A stretch of 64,000 nt of DNA from Aliiruegeria lutimaris (GCF_900099935.1 NZ_FNEK01000015.1:30448-94447), one strand, 5' to 3'; counted from the stretch's first letter, positions 1 to 8,179 are shown. Translations and numbers: made by a program. Notes: generated by a model not told the origin, from the sequence alone.

Positions 1-318
1 TTCGTAGCGGAGCGGCGTCGATCTCGTTGGGGTCTCCTTACGGTCGGCGGAAGTGCCGGTGCGGCGGGCGAGCCCCCAGAGGCCGAATCCGATGAAACCT
101 ATCTGGATCAGGAAGGCCGCGAGATTGAACGAGTCGATCAGGCTCAAAAGGACGAGGGCTGCGGCAATGATCTTGAAGACCGAATAGGCCGTTCCATTAC
201 CGCAGGCGATGTCGCACTGGACCAGCACGAAACCGCCGACATAGACAATCGACCCTATTACGCCACAGATTTGAAGGAGGAGGGGCAAGTTGTCTTGAAT
301 CGGGACAGGGTTGAACAT
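1..318 (-). CDS. CBU_0592-like small membrane protein (3' end cut by window edge)
   Basis: The minus-strand frame opens with ATG at 318 and is still open at base 1, giving 106 residues. The sequence is strongly hydrophobic with about three membrane segments: roughly residues 14-34 (LQICGVIGSIVYVGGFVLVQ), 48-62 and 66-84. The pattern of LQxxGxxGS, then LLSLIDSFNLAAF, then a third helix, is what I recall for the CBU_0592 family of small membrane proteins of unknown function. A charged Arg/Thr-rich tail follows residue 85. The Shine-Dalgarno match is poor. No role can be inferred. The reading frame is convincing; the family assignment is from memory. Confidence 0.6.
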   Translation of the reverse strand, partial: MFNPVPIQDNLPLLLQICGVIGSIVYVGGFVLVQCDIACGNGTAYSVFKIIAAALVLLSLIDSFNLAAFLIQIGFIGFGLWGLARRTGTSADRKETPTRSTPLRYE

Positions 319-607
319 TGTTAAAGGTCCATAAAAAAAGGCACATGCCAAACGCAAACGATCCGGTTAATGCCGGAAATCAAACAAAATAGGGTCCAGA
401 AAATCGACCCGTCACCGCTTTCTGTTCACCCTGGAGAAGGACCCGAATGGGAGTGCCGACTTTTCAGGTGATCAGCGACGACGGGGTTTATTCTACAGGA
501 ATTCGTCCTTCAGGGCACGCCAAATAAATCGACCGAAACCCGTAGCTTCTATGTCCATGGACCGATCGTGCCACCTAGATCTCCGGCGGCGAGAGAGGTA
601 GCCCGGG

Positions 608-1552
608 ATGGAAGAAACAGGTGTGAGGGACCCGATGCCGCACGACCATCATCATGACCATCACCACGGTCTCGATCCCGAGAGCGGCGACCGCCGGGTC
701 TTTGTCGCCATCGCGGTGAACTTCCTGTTGACCTTCGTGCAGATCGTTGCCGGGGTCATTTCCGGCTCGCTCGCCCTGGTGGCTGATGCCATCCACAACC
801 TGAGCGATGCGCTCTCGCTGGTAATCGCGTTTGCCGCCCGCAAGATCGCGCGCCGGCCGGCAGACGAGAAAATGACCTTCGGCTATGGCCGGGCCGAGGT
901 CGTCGCGGCGCTGATCAACTATACCGTGTTGATCGTGATCGCCTTTTACCTCGCGGTTGAGGGCATCAATCGCTTGCTGGATCCGCCACAGGTGCAGGGC
1001 TGGCTGGTCGTTGTCGTGGCCGCTGTCGCGTTGGTGATCGACGCCGTGACAGCGTTGCTGATTTTCCGGATGTCGAAGGACAGCGTGAACATGCGCGCGG
1101 CCTTTCTTCACAACCTCATGGATGCCCTGGGCTCGGTGGCGGTCATCATCGGGGGCACGTTGATCCTGCTCTATGACTGGCGGCTGGTTGACCCGATCGT
1201 GACGCTGATGATCGCGGGCTATATCCTGTGGCATACGGCGCGCGAAATCGGCCCGGTCATTCGCATTCTCATGCTGGCCAGCCCGGGCTCGCCAACGGTC
1301 GAGGACGCGATCGCGAGTATGGAGGAATGCCCCGACGTGGTGGAGATTCACCACCTCCATCTGTGGCAGATGGGCGAACACGAGATTTCGCTGGAGGCCC
1401 ATGTGGTGCTCGCACCCGGAGCGGCGGCCGCACCGGTCAAGGCGGCGCTCAAGACCCTTCTGGCAGACCGTTTCGGCATACGCCATTCGGTTCTGGAAAT
1501 GGAAAGCGCCGCGGACCGTTGCGTGGACGCCAAACCGGTCGGTCACGCCTGA
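608..1552 (+). CDS. Cation diffusion facilitator (CDF) metal exporter
   Basis: A 314-residue inner-membrane metal/proton antiporter of the CDF (CzcD/ZitB) family, expected to export Zn2+ or a similar divalent cation. A His-rich cytoplasmic N-terminus (residues 10-21, HDHHHDHHHG) precedes six hydrophobic segments. The two metal-site motifs of the family are visible: HNLSDALS in the second helix and HNLMDALG in the fifth. The C-terminal third is the soluble ferredoxin-like domain, with HHLHLWQMGEHEISLEAHV. The length is typical. Two starts are possible: ATG 608 behind GAGAGAGG, and ATG 635 behind GAGGGA; the first keeps six more charged residues. It is followed after 77 bases by a crotonase gene with its own ribosome site. 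Metal specificity is not decidable here. Confidence 0.92.
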   Translation: MEETGVRDPMPHDHHHDHHHGLDPESGDRRVFVAIAVNFLLTFVQIVAGVISGSLALVADAIHNLSDALSLVIAFAARKIARRPADEKMTFGYGRAEVVAALINYTVLIVIAFYLAVEGINRLLDPPQVQGWLVVVVAAVALVIDAVTALLIFRMSKDSVNMRAAFLHNLMDALGSVAVIIGGTLILLYDWRLVDPIVTLMIAGYILWHTAREIGPVIRILMLASPGSPTVEDAIASMEECPDVVEIHHLHLWQMGEHEISLEAHVVLAPGAAAAPVKAALKTLLADRFGIRHSVLEMESAADRCVDAKPVGHA

Positions 1553-1629
1553 GCCGAAAGGACCCTCCGTCAAGCTTGACCTCAGCGTAACCTCTGGCCT
1601 TTGTTGCGCAAGGGACGGAGGAGAGCAGG

Positions 1630-2433
1630 ATGTCACAGGAATTCGTGGAACTTATCGGGGCCGACGAGGCAATTGCCGAGGTGCGCCTGAACAGGCCCGA
1701 GAAGAAGAACGCGCTGACGCTCGAAATGCTGGATGCGCTGGTCGCCGCCGGTAAGGAATTGGCGAGCAAGCCAGGGCTGCGGGCGGTGATCCTGTCCGGC
1801 GAAGGGGGCGATTTCTCGGCCGGGCTCGACACCGGGGCGCTCATGGCGATGGCGGGCAAGATGGATGCGATCAAGCAGGAAATGCTCAGCCCGCCCGAGT
1901 GTGAGATCGCCAACCGCTTCCAGCTTCCGGCCGTGGTGTGGAGCCAGCTTGCCGTGCCGGTCATCGCTGCGCTGGAAGGGGTCTGTTTCGGCGGCGGCGC
2001 GCAAATCGCGCTCGGGGCGGATTTCCGTGTCGCCCGGCCGGACATGCGGTTTTCGATCATGGAAGGAAAATGGGGGCTGATCCCGGATATGGGCATCTCG
2101 CAGAGCCTGCCGAAGCTGCTGCCGGCCGACCGGGCGAAAGAGCTTATCATGACTGCCCGCGTGATCACGGGTGCGGAGGCGCATGCGCTTGGCCTTGTGA
2201 CCCGGCTGTCGGACGCCCCGCGCCAGGAGGCCCGCGCCTTTGCCGAGGCCCTTGCCGGGCGTTCTCCCGACGCGATCCGTTCCGGCAAGCAATTGGTGGA
2301 CGCGATCTATGCCGGCCAACCCGCCGAGCATCTGCGGCTGGAGGCCGTTCTGCAGGCGGAACTGATGGGGGCACCCAACCAGGTCGAGACAATCATGGCA
2401 AATATGCAGAAACGCCCGCCGGTCTATAGGTAA
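1630..2433 (+). CDS. Crotonase/enoyl-CoA hydratase family protein
   Basis: A 267-residue single-domain crotonase that should act on a CoA thioester in the cytoplasm. The N-terminal RPEKKNAL, the oxyanion-hole segment FSAGLD (residues 62-67) and the GVCFGGGAQIALGAD block (118-131) are classic. Of the two acidic residues used by enoyl-CoA hydratase, the first is replaced by Gln125 in GGGAQ, while Glu145 in MEGKWG remains; Asp153 in IPDMG lies where dienoyl-CoA isomerases place an Asp. This argues against a standard hydratase and favours an isomerase-like or divergent activity. The start has a strong GGAGGAG site. It faces the GntR gene convergently with 54 bases between. The substrate is unknown. 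Confidence 0.85.
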   Translation: MSQEFVELIGADEAIAEVRLNRPEKKNALTLEMLDALVAAGKELASKPGLRAVILSGEGGDFSAGLDTGALMAMAGKMDAIKQEMLSPPECEIANRFQLPAVVWSQLAVPVIAALEGVCFGGGAQIALGADFRVARPDMRFSIMEGKWGLIPDMGISQSLPKLLPADRAKELIMTARVITGAEAHALGLVTRLSDAPRQEARAFAEALAGRSPDAIRSGKQLVDAIYAGQPAEHLRLEAVLQAELMGAPNQVETIMANMQKRPPVYR

Positions 2434-2487
2434 AGCTGCGCGGCCCGCGGCGCAGGACAAAGCTCTCCAACTGTAGCGACCCTTCCG

Positions 2488-3162
2488 TCAGGCGACTTCC
2501 TTCATCGCCTCCAGCGTGTGGGCCAGCCCTCCGCGGATGTGGGCTTCGAGGATTTCACTGGCTTTCGCCGCGTCCCGCGCGAGGGCGGCGTCGAGCATTG
2601 CGCGGTGTTCACGTACAGCGGTTTCGCCCCGATTGGTCAGCACGAGCATCTGGTAGCGCAGGTACTTGTCGTAAAGCAGCGCGTGCAGCGAGAGCAGGTT
2701 CCTGGAGTTGCAGGCCTGGATCAGGGCTAGGTGGAACTCCCAGTCATAGCGCTTCCACGCCTCTACCTCGGAGTGGTCTCCCTGCAGCATGCGCTGTTCC
2801 ATGAGGTGCAGCTTGTGATGGGCGGCAACGAGATTGCCCTCCCATTCGGTATCTCCGTTCGAGATCGACAATTCCAGCGCGTGGCATTCCAACAATACCC
2901 GCAGGTTCGACACTTCGATGAGATCCTCGCGGGAGACGGGCGTTACGAAGAAGCCGCGCTGCTCGGGCGCATCGACGAAACCCTCGCTGGCCAGTCGGTT
3001 GAGCGTTTCGCGCAGCGTCGAGAGGCTCGCCGAGTACCGGTCCTTGAGTGGCTCCAGCTTGAGCTTCTCGCCTGGCGCGAGGACGCCGAAGATGATGTCG
3101 TGCTTGATCCGTTGGTAGGTGCTCGTCCCTACCGTCTTATGTGCTTTTGTCATCTTGGGCAT
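2488..3162 (-). CDS. GntR/FadR-type (FCD) transcriptional regulator
   Basis: A 224-residue regulator with an N-terminal winged helix (residues about 14-76, including the recognition-helix region SASLSTLRETLNRLASEGF) and an all-helical FCD ligand domain (about 90-215) with conserved acidic and His positions (for example DWEFHLAL and EHRAML) that often bind a metal and an organic acid. It is transcribed away from the Gfo/Idh, dehydrogenase and ThDP genes. The AT-rich gap on its promoter side carries a palindrome that recurs upstream of the aldehyde dehydrogenase gene, so it probably controls both, and itself. The ligand is unknown; a pathway intermediate is likely. Confidence 0.88.
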   Translation of the reverse strand: MPKMTKAHKTVGTSTYQRIKHDIIFGVLAPGEKLKLEPLKDRYSASLSTLRETLNRLASEGFVDAPEQRGFFVTPVSREDLIEVSNLRVLLECHALELSISNGDTEWEGNLVAAHHKLHLMEQRMLQGDHSEVEAWKRYDWEFHLALIQACNSRNLLSLHALLYDKYLRYQMLVLTNRGETAVREHRAMLDAALARDAAKASEILEAHIRGGLAHTLEAMKEVA

Positions 3163-3244
3163 TCATCAGATTTTTCAGATTTTGTCATGAATATAGACAG
3201 GCAGCAAAGTTGGCTCAACGAAAATTTAACAACCTATAAATTAT

Positions 3245-3261
3245 AAAATATCAGAAATTAT
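3245..3261. promoter_or_regulatory. Candidate operator, AAAATATC-N-GATATTTT type (copy 1)
   Basis: The left arm AAAATATC is followed by one base and GAAATTAT, which matches six of eight positions of the arm in the perfect copy at 4617-4633. It lies in the AT-rich gap between the divergent GntR gene (2488-3162) and the Gfo/Idh gene (3408). Odd-centred palindromes of this size fit GntR-family operators; the binding itself is inference. Confidence 0.5.
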
Positions 3262-3407
3262 TGAAGGTTGTTGGCCTATACCCTAATCTCTCCGAAACAG
3301 TCGCGAGTCGCCGGAGGTGGCACCGCGCCGTTTTGGGAGGGAGAATTCATGTTCATTGGAAGCGAGAGACGAAAGGCGCGGGTTCGCTTTTCCGGGTGGG
3401 GTACGGC

Positions 3408-4454
3408 ATGACGGCGGAAATTCGTATTGCTGTTGCAGGCGTCGGCCTTGTCGGGCGGCGCCATGTCGATGCGATCGCGAGAACGGCTGGGGCAGTCCTT
3501 GCCGGGGTCGTCGATCCCAGCGAGGAGGGACGCGCCTATGCGGACGCGAACGGGCTTCGCCATTTCGATACGCTCGAAGAGCTTTTGCGTGCGCAGGTCA
3601 CGGACGGAGTCATCCTGTCGACACCGACGCCCCTGCATGTCGAACAGGCGCAGGCTTGCGTCGCGCAGGGGCTGCCCGTGCTGGTAGAAAAACCGCTGGC
3701 AACCTCGGCGGAGGCGGCCGCTGTGCTGGTCGCGGAGGCCGAACGCAAGGAAGTGCCGATCCTCGTCGGCCACCACCGGCGGCACAACCCGTTGATCCGG
3801 AAGGCCTGGGAGTTGATCGACGCCGGCGAGATCGGCCAGGTTCGAGCAGTTCAGGCAACCTCCTGGTTCTACAAGCCGGACGGGTATTTCGAGGTCGCGC
3901 CCTGGCGCAAACAGAAAGGCGCGGGGCCGATCTCGGTCAACCTCGTCCACGATGTGGACCTGATGCGCCATCTCTGCGGCGAGGTGATAAGCGTGCAGGC
4001 GCAGGCGACGCCCTCGCTGCGCGGTTTCGAGAACGAGGACGTCGCCGCGGCGGTATTTCGCTTCGAGAATGGCGGCATCGGCACGATCACCGTCTCCGAT
4101 TCCATCGTCGCGCCATGGAGTTGGGAGCTGACCTCGCAGGAATACCCGATCTACCCGCGTACCTCCGAGAGCTGCTACCTGATCGGCGGGTCGCATGGTG
4201 CGCTCTCGCTGCCCGACCTCCGGCTCTGGCGTCACGGAGGTGAACGCGATTGGTGGAGCCCGATCAGCGCGACCTCGATGGTGCGGGAGTCCTCGGACCC
4301 GCTTCTGAATCAGATCACCCATTTCGCCGCCGTGATTCGAGGTGAGGAGGCGCCGTTGGTCAGCGGGCGCGAAGGGCTGCGCACGCTCAGGGTGGTCGAG
4401 GCGATTCAGGCTTCGGCCGAAACAGGAACGACCGTCACGATCTCTCGGGACTAA
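3408..4454 (+). CDS. Gfo/Idh/MocA family NAD(P)-dependent oxidoreductase
   Basis: A 348-residue oxidoreductase of the glucose-fructose oxidoreductase/inositol dehydrogenase family. The N-terminal Rossmann fold shows GVGLVGRRHVDA, the family motif LVEKPLATS carries the catalytic Lys-Pro, and the C-terminal alpha/beta domain includes GHHRRHNPLIRKA and a VHDVDLMRHL segment with likely active-site Asp and His. I chose ATG 3408 because the Rossmann strand (EIRIAVAGVG) starts right after it; the open frame extends upstream to 3261 without homology. A G-rich GGTGGGG lies upstream. It is divergent from the GntR gene and upstream of the SauS-like/ThDP pair, so it probably oxidises the substrate or an early intermediate of that pathway. 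Confidence 0.88.
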   Translation: MTAEIRIAVAGVGLVGRRHVDAIARTAGAVLAGVVDPSEEGRAYADANGLRHFDTLEELLRAQVTDGVILSTPTPLHVEQAQACVAQGLPVLVEKPLATSAEAAAVLVAEAERKEVPILVGHHRRHNPLIRKAWELIDAGEIGQVRAVQATSWFYKPDGYFEVAPWRKQKGAGPISVNLVHDVDLMRHLCGEVISVQAQATPSLRGFENEDVAAAVFRFENGGIGTITVSDSIVAPWSWELTSQEYPIYPRTSESCYLIGGSHGALSLPDLRLWRHGGERDWWSPISATSMVRESSDPLLNQITHFAAVIRGEEAPLVSGREGLRTLRVVEAIQASAETGTTVTISRD

Positions 4455-4616
4455 GATCCCGTAAAACGGGTCGCTCGGCGGAAAATCCAGATACCGATAC
4501 CAGGGAGGGCAACGCGTTCGCGTAGCCCTTCCTTTGTCATCGACCTTGGCGGATGCAGCTTGGATCGGGCCTCCGGCAGAAGATCGTGCTCTCAAACTTC
4601 ATAGTTGATAATTTAA

Positions 4617-4633
4617 AAAATATCGGATATTTT
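4617..4633. promoter_or_regulatory. Perfect odd-centred palindrome, candidate GntR operator (copy 2)
   Basis: AAAATATC, a single G, then GATATTTT: two perfect 8-base arms around one base. A 14-of-16 arm match occurs at 3245-3261 in front of the divergent regulator. It lies upstream of the small gene at 4686 and of the dehydrogenase/ThDP operon. The shared motif suggests that the adjacent GntR protein regulates both transcripts. Confidence 0.6.
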
Positions 4634-4685
4634 GAGAATCAAATGATTATTAATGCTGGCAATGCAAGTCCGAAAGGAACCCCAA

Positions 4686-4864
4686 ATGTCCCATGAATTC
4701 AGGAATAACGGCGGCAGGTCGCTCCTTGCGCGGGCGATTCTTGCGTTGATCAAGGCGGCCACCCGGGAGCTGGTCCATTTCACCGCGCGCGAGGGCATTT
4801 CACCGCGCGCGAGGGCATGATCCAGCTCTCCCGCGACGCGCGGCTCAATTCAGGCGAGAGCTAA
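4686..4864 (+). pseudogene. Small gene (about 52 residues) frameshifted by a 20-bp tandem duplication
   Basis: ATG 4686 follows a good AAAGGAA ribosome site. As it stands the frame ends at TGA 4818-4820 after 44 residues. If one of the two 20-base repeats at 4776-4815 is removed, the frame continues through MIQLSRDARLNSGES to TAA at 4862-4864, giving about 52 residues with a helical, basic middle (SLLARAILALIKAATRELVH). I do not recognise the product. The restored reading frame plus the ribosome site suggest a real small gene at the head of the dehydrogenase operon, recently broken. It could instead be a leader peptide. Confidence 0.4.
4776..4815. repeat. 20-bp perfect tandem duplication
   Basis: Two adjacent identical copies of CATTTCACCGCGCGCGAGGG (4776-4795 and 4796-4815). 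The unit is not a multiple of three, so it shifts the frame of the small gene starting at 4686. It looks like a slippage or short-repeat duplication event. Confidence 0.95.
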
Positions 4865-4940
4865 ATCGACCTGGCAGGGAATGCGCGGTCCCGCCACCGC
4901 ATGCCGGAGATGGCTGCCATTCAGGGAGACGAGGAACATT

Positions 4941-6350
4941 ATGGCCAAAGAACTCACGGAACAAGAAGCGGCGCTGGCTGCGGAAATGCTGTCGCGCGCA
5001 CGTGCGGCGATGGCCGAGATCGAGGATTGGAGCCAGGCCGACCTGGACCGCCTCTCGCAGGCCATTGCCTGGTACGCGGGCAACGCAAAGACTTTCACCC
5101 GACTGGCACAGCGCGGCGTGGATGAAAGCGGCATTGGCGACCGCGACGGTCGCCCGGGCAAGCGCTTCAAGATCCACATGGTTCTTCGCGACGTGCTGCG
5201 CACGCCTTCGACCGGTATTGTCGAAGTGGACGAGGCGAAAGGGTTGGTGAAATACGCCAAACCCGCCGGCGTGATCGCCTCGCTGATCCCGATGACCAAC
5301 CCGGCCATGACGCCGCCGGTCACGGGCGTCTCCTCGGCCAACGCGCGCAACGCGGTGATCTTCTCACCGCATCCGCGCACCGCGGGGACGACCTATGAGA
5401 TGGTCGAGGTGATGCGTGCGGCCTGCCGGGCCGTGGGCGCGCCGGAAGACTTGTTCCAGTCGATCCAGAAACCGTCGATCCCGCTGACGCAGCATTTGAT
5501 GGAGATCTGCGACCTGACTCTGGCCACCGGTGGCAAGCCAATGGTCAAGGCTGCTTATTCCTCCGGCAAGCCGGCCTATGGCGTGGGCGCGGGCAACTCC
5601 TCCATCGTCATCGACGAGACGGCGGATATCGAGATCGCGGCCCAGAACACCCGCATATCCAAGACCTCCGATTTCGGCTCGGGCTGCTCGGCGGATGGCA
5701 ATATCATCATCCAGCGTTCGATCTATGACCGCATGGTGAAGGCGCTGGAGGCCGAGGGCGGATACCTTTGCTCCGCTGTAGAGAAAGCGCTGCTGGAGAA
5801 AGCGATGTGGGACGAGAAGGGCAACCGCACCTTCCCGACTATCGCCTGCCGTCCGCAACAGACGGCGGATGTGGCCGGCTTTTCCATCCCCGAGGACCGC
5901 AAGTTCCTGATGGTCGAGAACCAGGGCCAGATCGGTCCTGAGCACAAGTTCTCCAAGGAGAAGCTGACCACGCTCATGGCGCTCTACCATTTCGAGACCT
6001 TCGACGACGCGCTGGAGACCGTCCGCCAGATCTACGAGACCGGCGGCAAGGGCCATTCCTGCGGGATCTACTCGCATGATGACGCGAATATCGACGCGCT
6101 CGCCCGTCTCGCGCCGGTCAGCCGGATGATGGTCCGTCAGCCGCAATCCAAGGCGAATGCCGGTGCCTGGACCAACGGTATGCCGATGACCTCATCCCTC
6201 GGCTGCGGGATCTGGGGCGGCAATATCACCAATGAGAACGTCACCATGAAACACATGATGAACTACACTTGGGTGAGCCGTCCGATCCCGGAGGACCGGC
6301 CCTCCGAAGAAGAGCTGTTCGGTGAGTTCTACGGCAAGGAAGCGCTGTGA
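4941..6350 (+). CDS. Acylating aldehyde dehydrogenase, sulfoacetaldehyde dehydrogenase (SauS)-like
   Basis: A 469-residue member of the aldehyde dehydrogenase superfamily that resembles CoA-acylating enzymes of the EutE/SauS type rather than classical oxidising ones. The coenzyme-binding region around VIASLIPMTNPAM (residues 111-123) and the likely catalytic Cys249 in DFGSGCSADGN are visible; the GxTxxG-Glu pair of non-acylating enzymes is not. SauS-type enzymes oxidise sulfoacetaldehyde to sulfoacetyl-CoA with NADP, but other short aldehydes are possible. ATG 4941 has a GAGGAA site; the frame runs upstream to 4881 without homology. The stop overlaps the ThDP gene start, so the two are translationally coupled, suggesting that the ThDP enzyme makes the aldehyde. 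Confidence 0.75.
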   Translation: MAKELTEQEAALAAEMLSRARAAMAEIEDWSQADLDRLSQAIAWYAGNAKTFTRLAQRGVDESGIGDRDGRPGKRFKIHMVLRDVLRTPSTGIVEVDEAKGLVKYAKPAGVIASLIPMTNPAMTPPVTGVSSANARNAVIFSPHPRTAGTTYEMVEVMRAACRAVGAPEDLFQSIQKPSIPLTQHLMEICDLTLATGGKPMVKAAYSSGKPAYGVGAGNSSIVIDETADIEIAAQNTRISKTSDFGSGCSADGNIIIQRSIYDRMVKALEAEGGYLCSAVEKALLEKAMWDEKGNRTFPTIACRPQQTADVAGFSIPEDRKFLMVENQGQIGPEHKFSKEKLTTLMALYHFETFDDALETVRQIYETGGKGHSCGIYSHDDANIDALARLAPVSRMMVRQPQSKANAGAWTNGMPMTSSLGCGIWGGNITNENVTMKHMMNYTWVSRPIPEDRPSEEELFGEFYGKEAL

Positions 6351-8131
6351 TGGCGAACGACAAGACCGTCGCTGAACATATCGTCGATTTCCTTGAGCGG
6401 CGGGAGATCACCCACGTCTTCGGCCTCTGCGGTCATACCAATATCGCCGTGCTGGCGGCATTGGCCGGGAGCCCGATCGCGTTTGTGAACGTACGCCATG
6501 AACAGATCGCCAGCCACGCCGCCGATGCCTATGCACGCGTGCAGGGCAGGGCGTCTGTCGTGCTCTCGCATCTGAGCCCCGGCCTCACCAACTGTGCGAC
6601 CGGCGTCGCCAATGCCGCGCTGGACTGCATCCCGATGGTGGTGATCGCGGGCGATATTCCGACCCATTACTACGGCAAGCACCCGCACCAGGAGGTGAAC
6701 CTGCACGCGGATGCCCAGCAATACGAGATCTACCGTCCTTTCGTTAAACGCGCCTGGCGCGTGGACCGGGCGGAGCTGATGGCGGAGATCCTCGAAAAGG
6801 CCTTTCACCTGGCCGAGAGCGGGCAGCCAGGGCCGGTGCTGGTTAACGTGCCGATGGATATCTTCTCGGAGGTGATCCCGTCGGACAGCTTCGAACGCAT
6901 CGCCGGCAATACCCGCGCGCTGGTGAAGCCGTCGTTGGATGATGAGACCGCGCGCGCCATCGTGCGGAAACTGGCCGAGGCCGAGAAGCCGGTGATCTAT
7001 GGCGGCGGCGGCATCCTGCTGGCGAAGGCCTCCGAGGAGCTGCGCGACTTTGTCGATCAAATGCAGATCCCGGTGGCGCATTCGTTGATGGGCAAGGGCC
7101 TGCTGCGCGACGACCACCCGCTCGTGCTCGGCATGACCGGTTTCTGGGGAACCTCGCTCACGAACAATGCTTGCCTTGAGGCGGATGTCGTCTTTGCCAT
7201 CGGTACCCGGTTCAAGGAGGCGGACTGCTCCTCCTGGTATCCCGGCTACACCTTCAATATCGGCGGCAAGGGGGACAAGACGAAGGTCATCCATATCGAT
7301 ATCGAACCGCAGGAGATCGGTCGTAACTACCCGACCGAGATCGGCGCGGTGGCCGATGCAAAAGCGGCGCTCAGGGTGCTGATCCGGGTGGCGAAGGAGA
7401 TGTATCCGGACGGCTTCCAGCGGCCCGAAATGGTCGGCAAGATCGCAGCGTTTCGCGTGGCCTTCAAGGAAAGCAACCGCGAGTTGGCAACCTCCAGCGC
7501 CTTCCCGATGATGCCGGAGCGCATCCTTGCCGATACCCGCGCGGCCCTGCCGGAGGACGCGATCATTACCACCGATGTTGGCTGGAACAAGAACGGCGTC
7601 GGCCAGCAATTCGACATCCTGACCCCCGGCTCGATCCTGACCCCGGGCGGCTTCGCCACCATGGGTTTCGGCCCGCCGGGGGCCATCGGGGCCAAGCTCG
7701 CCGCACCCGACCGGGTGGTGCTCAGCCTCGTCGGTGACGGTGGATTCGGCCAGAACCCGGCCATGCTCGCCACGGCGGTGGAACTGGATCTTGCCATCAT
7801 CTGGCTGGTGATGAACAACAACGCCTTCGGCACCATCGCTGGACTGCAGAAGGCGCATTACGGCCTGACCTATGGCACAACTTTCGCCGGCTCCGTCGAG
7901 GCCCCCACCAACGGGCCGGGCTATGCGGAGATCGCGAGGGCCTATGGCGCCGAAGGGCTGCGGATCAGTTCGGCCGACGCGCTTCTGCCCGCGCTCAAAG
8001 CGGCGATTGCCAGTGGTCGTCCGACCGTTCTGGACGTGCCGATGATCAACAATCCGACGCCCACGACCGGGCATTGGAACATCCTCGACATCTATTCGCC
8101 CGGCAAGGATGTCTCCCACGTGGCCACCTGA
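6350..8131 (+). CDS. Thiamine diphosphate-dependent enzyme (acetolactate synthase/2-oxoacid decarboxylase superfamily)
   Basis: A 593-residue ThDP enzyme with the full three-domain layout: the Pyr domain (about 1-175) with the cofactor-activating Glu51 in VRHEQIASHAADAYAR; a central domain (about 195-345); and the PP domain (about 375-560) with the GDG-N metal/diphosphate motif (VGDGGFGQNPAM through MNNNAFG). It lacks the signatures I associate with sulfoacetaldehyde acetyltransferase (Xsc), so a decarboxylase or carboligase is likelier. ATG 6350 overlaps the preceding stop in TGATG; GTG 6347 is an alternative. Coupled to an acylating aldehyde dehydrogenase, it could convert a 2-oxoacid to an aldehyde and CO2. 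Substrate unknown. Confidence 0.82.
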   Translation: MANDKTVAEHIVDFLERREITHVFGLCGHTNIAVLAALAGSPIAFVNVRHEQIASHAADAYARVQGRASVVLSHLSPGLTNCATGVANAALDCIPMVVIAGDIPTHYYGKHPHQEVNLHADAQQYEIYRPFVKRAWRVDRAELMAEILEKAFHLAESGQPGPVLVNVPMDIFSEVIPSDSFERIAGNTRALVKPSLDDETARAIVRKLAEAEKPVIYGGGGILLAKASEELRDFVDQMQIPVAHSLMGKGLLRDDHPLVLGMTGFWGTSLTNNACLEADVVFAIGTRFKEADCSSWYPGYTFNIGGKGDKTKVIHIDIEPQEIGRNYPTEIGAVADAKAALRVLIRVAKEMYPDGFQRPEMVGKIAAFRVAFKESNRELATSSAFPMMPERILADTRAALPEDAIITTDVGWNKNGVGQQFDILTPGSILTPGGFATMGFGPPGAIGAKLAAPDRVVLSLVGDGGFGQNPAMLATAVELDLAIIWLVMNNNAFGTIAGLQKAHYGLTYGTTFAGSVEAPTNGPGYAEIARAYGAEGLRISSADALLPALKAAIASGRPTVLDVPMINNPTPTTGHWNILDIYSPGKDVSHVAT

Positions 8132-8154
8132 CGGCTGCGTGGGTTCGTCGGGCA

Positions 8155-8179
8155 GGGCGCGCGTCGACGGCGCGCGCCC
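8155..8179 (+). terminator. GC-rich hairpin after the ThDP gene
   Basis: Perfect 9-base arms GGGCGCGCG and CGCGCGCCC around the loop TCGACGG, starting 24 bases after the ThDP stop. There is no T tract, so it is either a weak terminator or an mRNA 3'-stabilising structure. Confidence 0.45.

Larger units (their letters stand above)
4455..4940 (+). other. Intergenic region between oxidoreductase and dehydrogenase operon
   Basis: This 486-base gap holds three things: an AT-rich stretch at 4598-4655 with a perfect palindrome (4617-4633), a small gene with a good ribosome site that has been frameshifted (4686-4864), and a 20-base tandem duplication causing that frameshift (4776-4815). Bases 4455-4595 contain nothing I can support. 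No clear terminator follows the oxidoreductase gene. Confidence 0.6.

Noticed and set aside
447..527. Small ORF of 26 codons behind GGAGAAGGA
   Set aside because: Good ribosome site, but too short and without resemblance; could be the tail of a decayed gene.
575..1636. Long minus-strand open frame (353 codons) opposite the CDF exporter gene
   Set aside because: Arg/His-rich, no family resemblance; antisense shadow of a clear GC-rich gene.
2434..2487. TGCGC...GCGCA hairpin between convergent genes as a terminator
   Set aside because: Only five-base arms and no T tract.
6329..8119. Minus-strand open frame of 596 codons opposite the ThDP gene
   Set aside because: It mirrors the ThDP gene almost exactly and has shadow-like composition; the plus strand carries full ThDP motifs.
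6350..8131. Sulfoacetaldehyde acetyltransferase (Xsc) assignment for the ThDP gene
   Set aside because: Sequence blocks near the N-terminus and active site do not match Xsc as I know it, and no phosphotransacetylase gene is adjacent.
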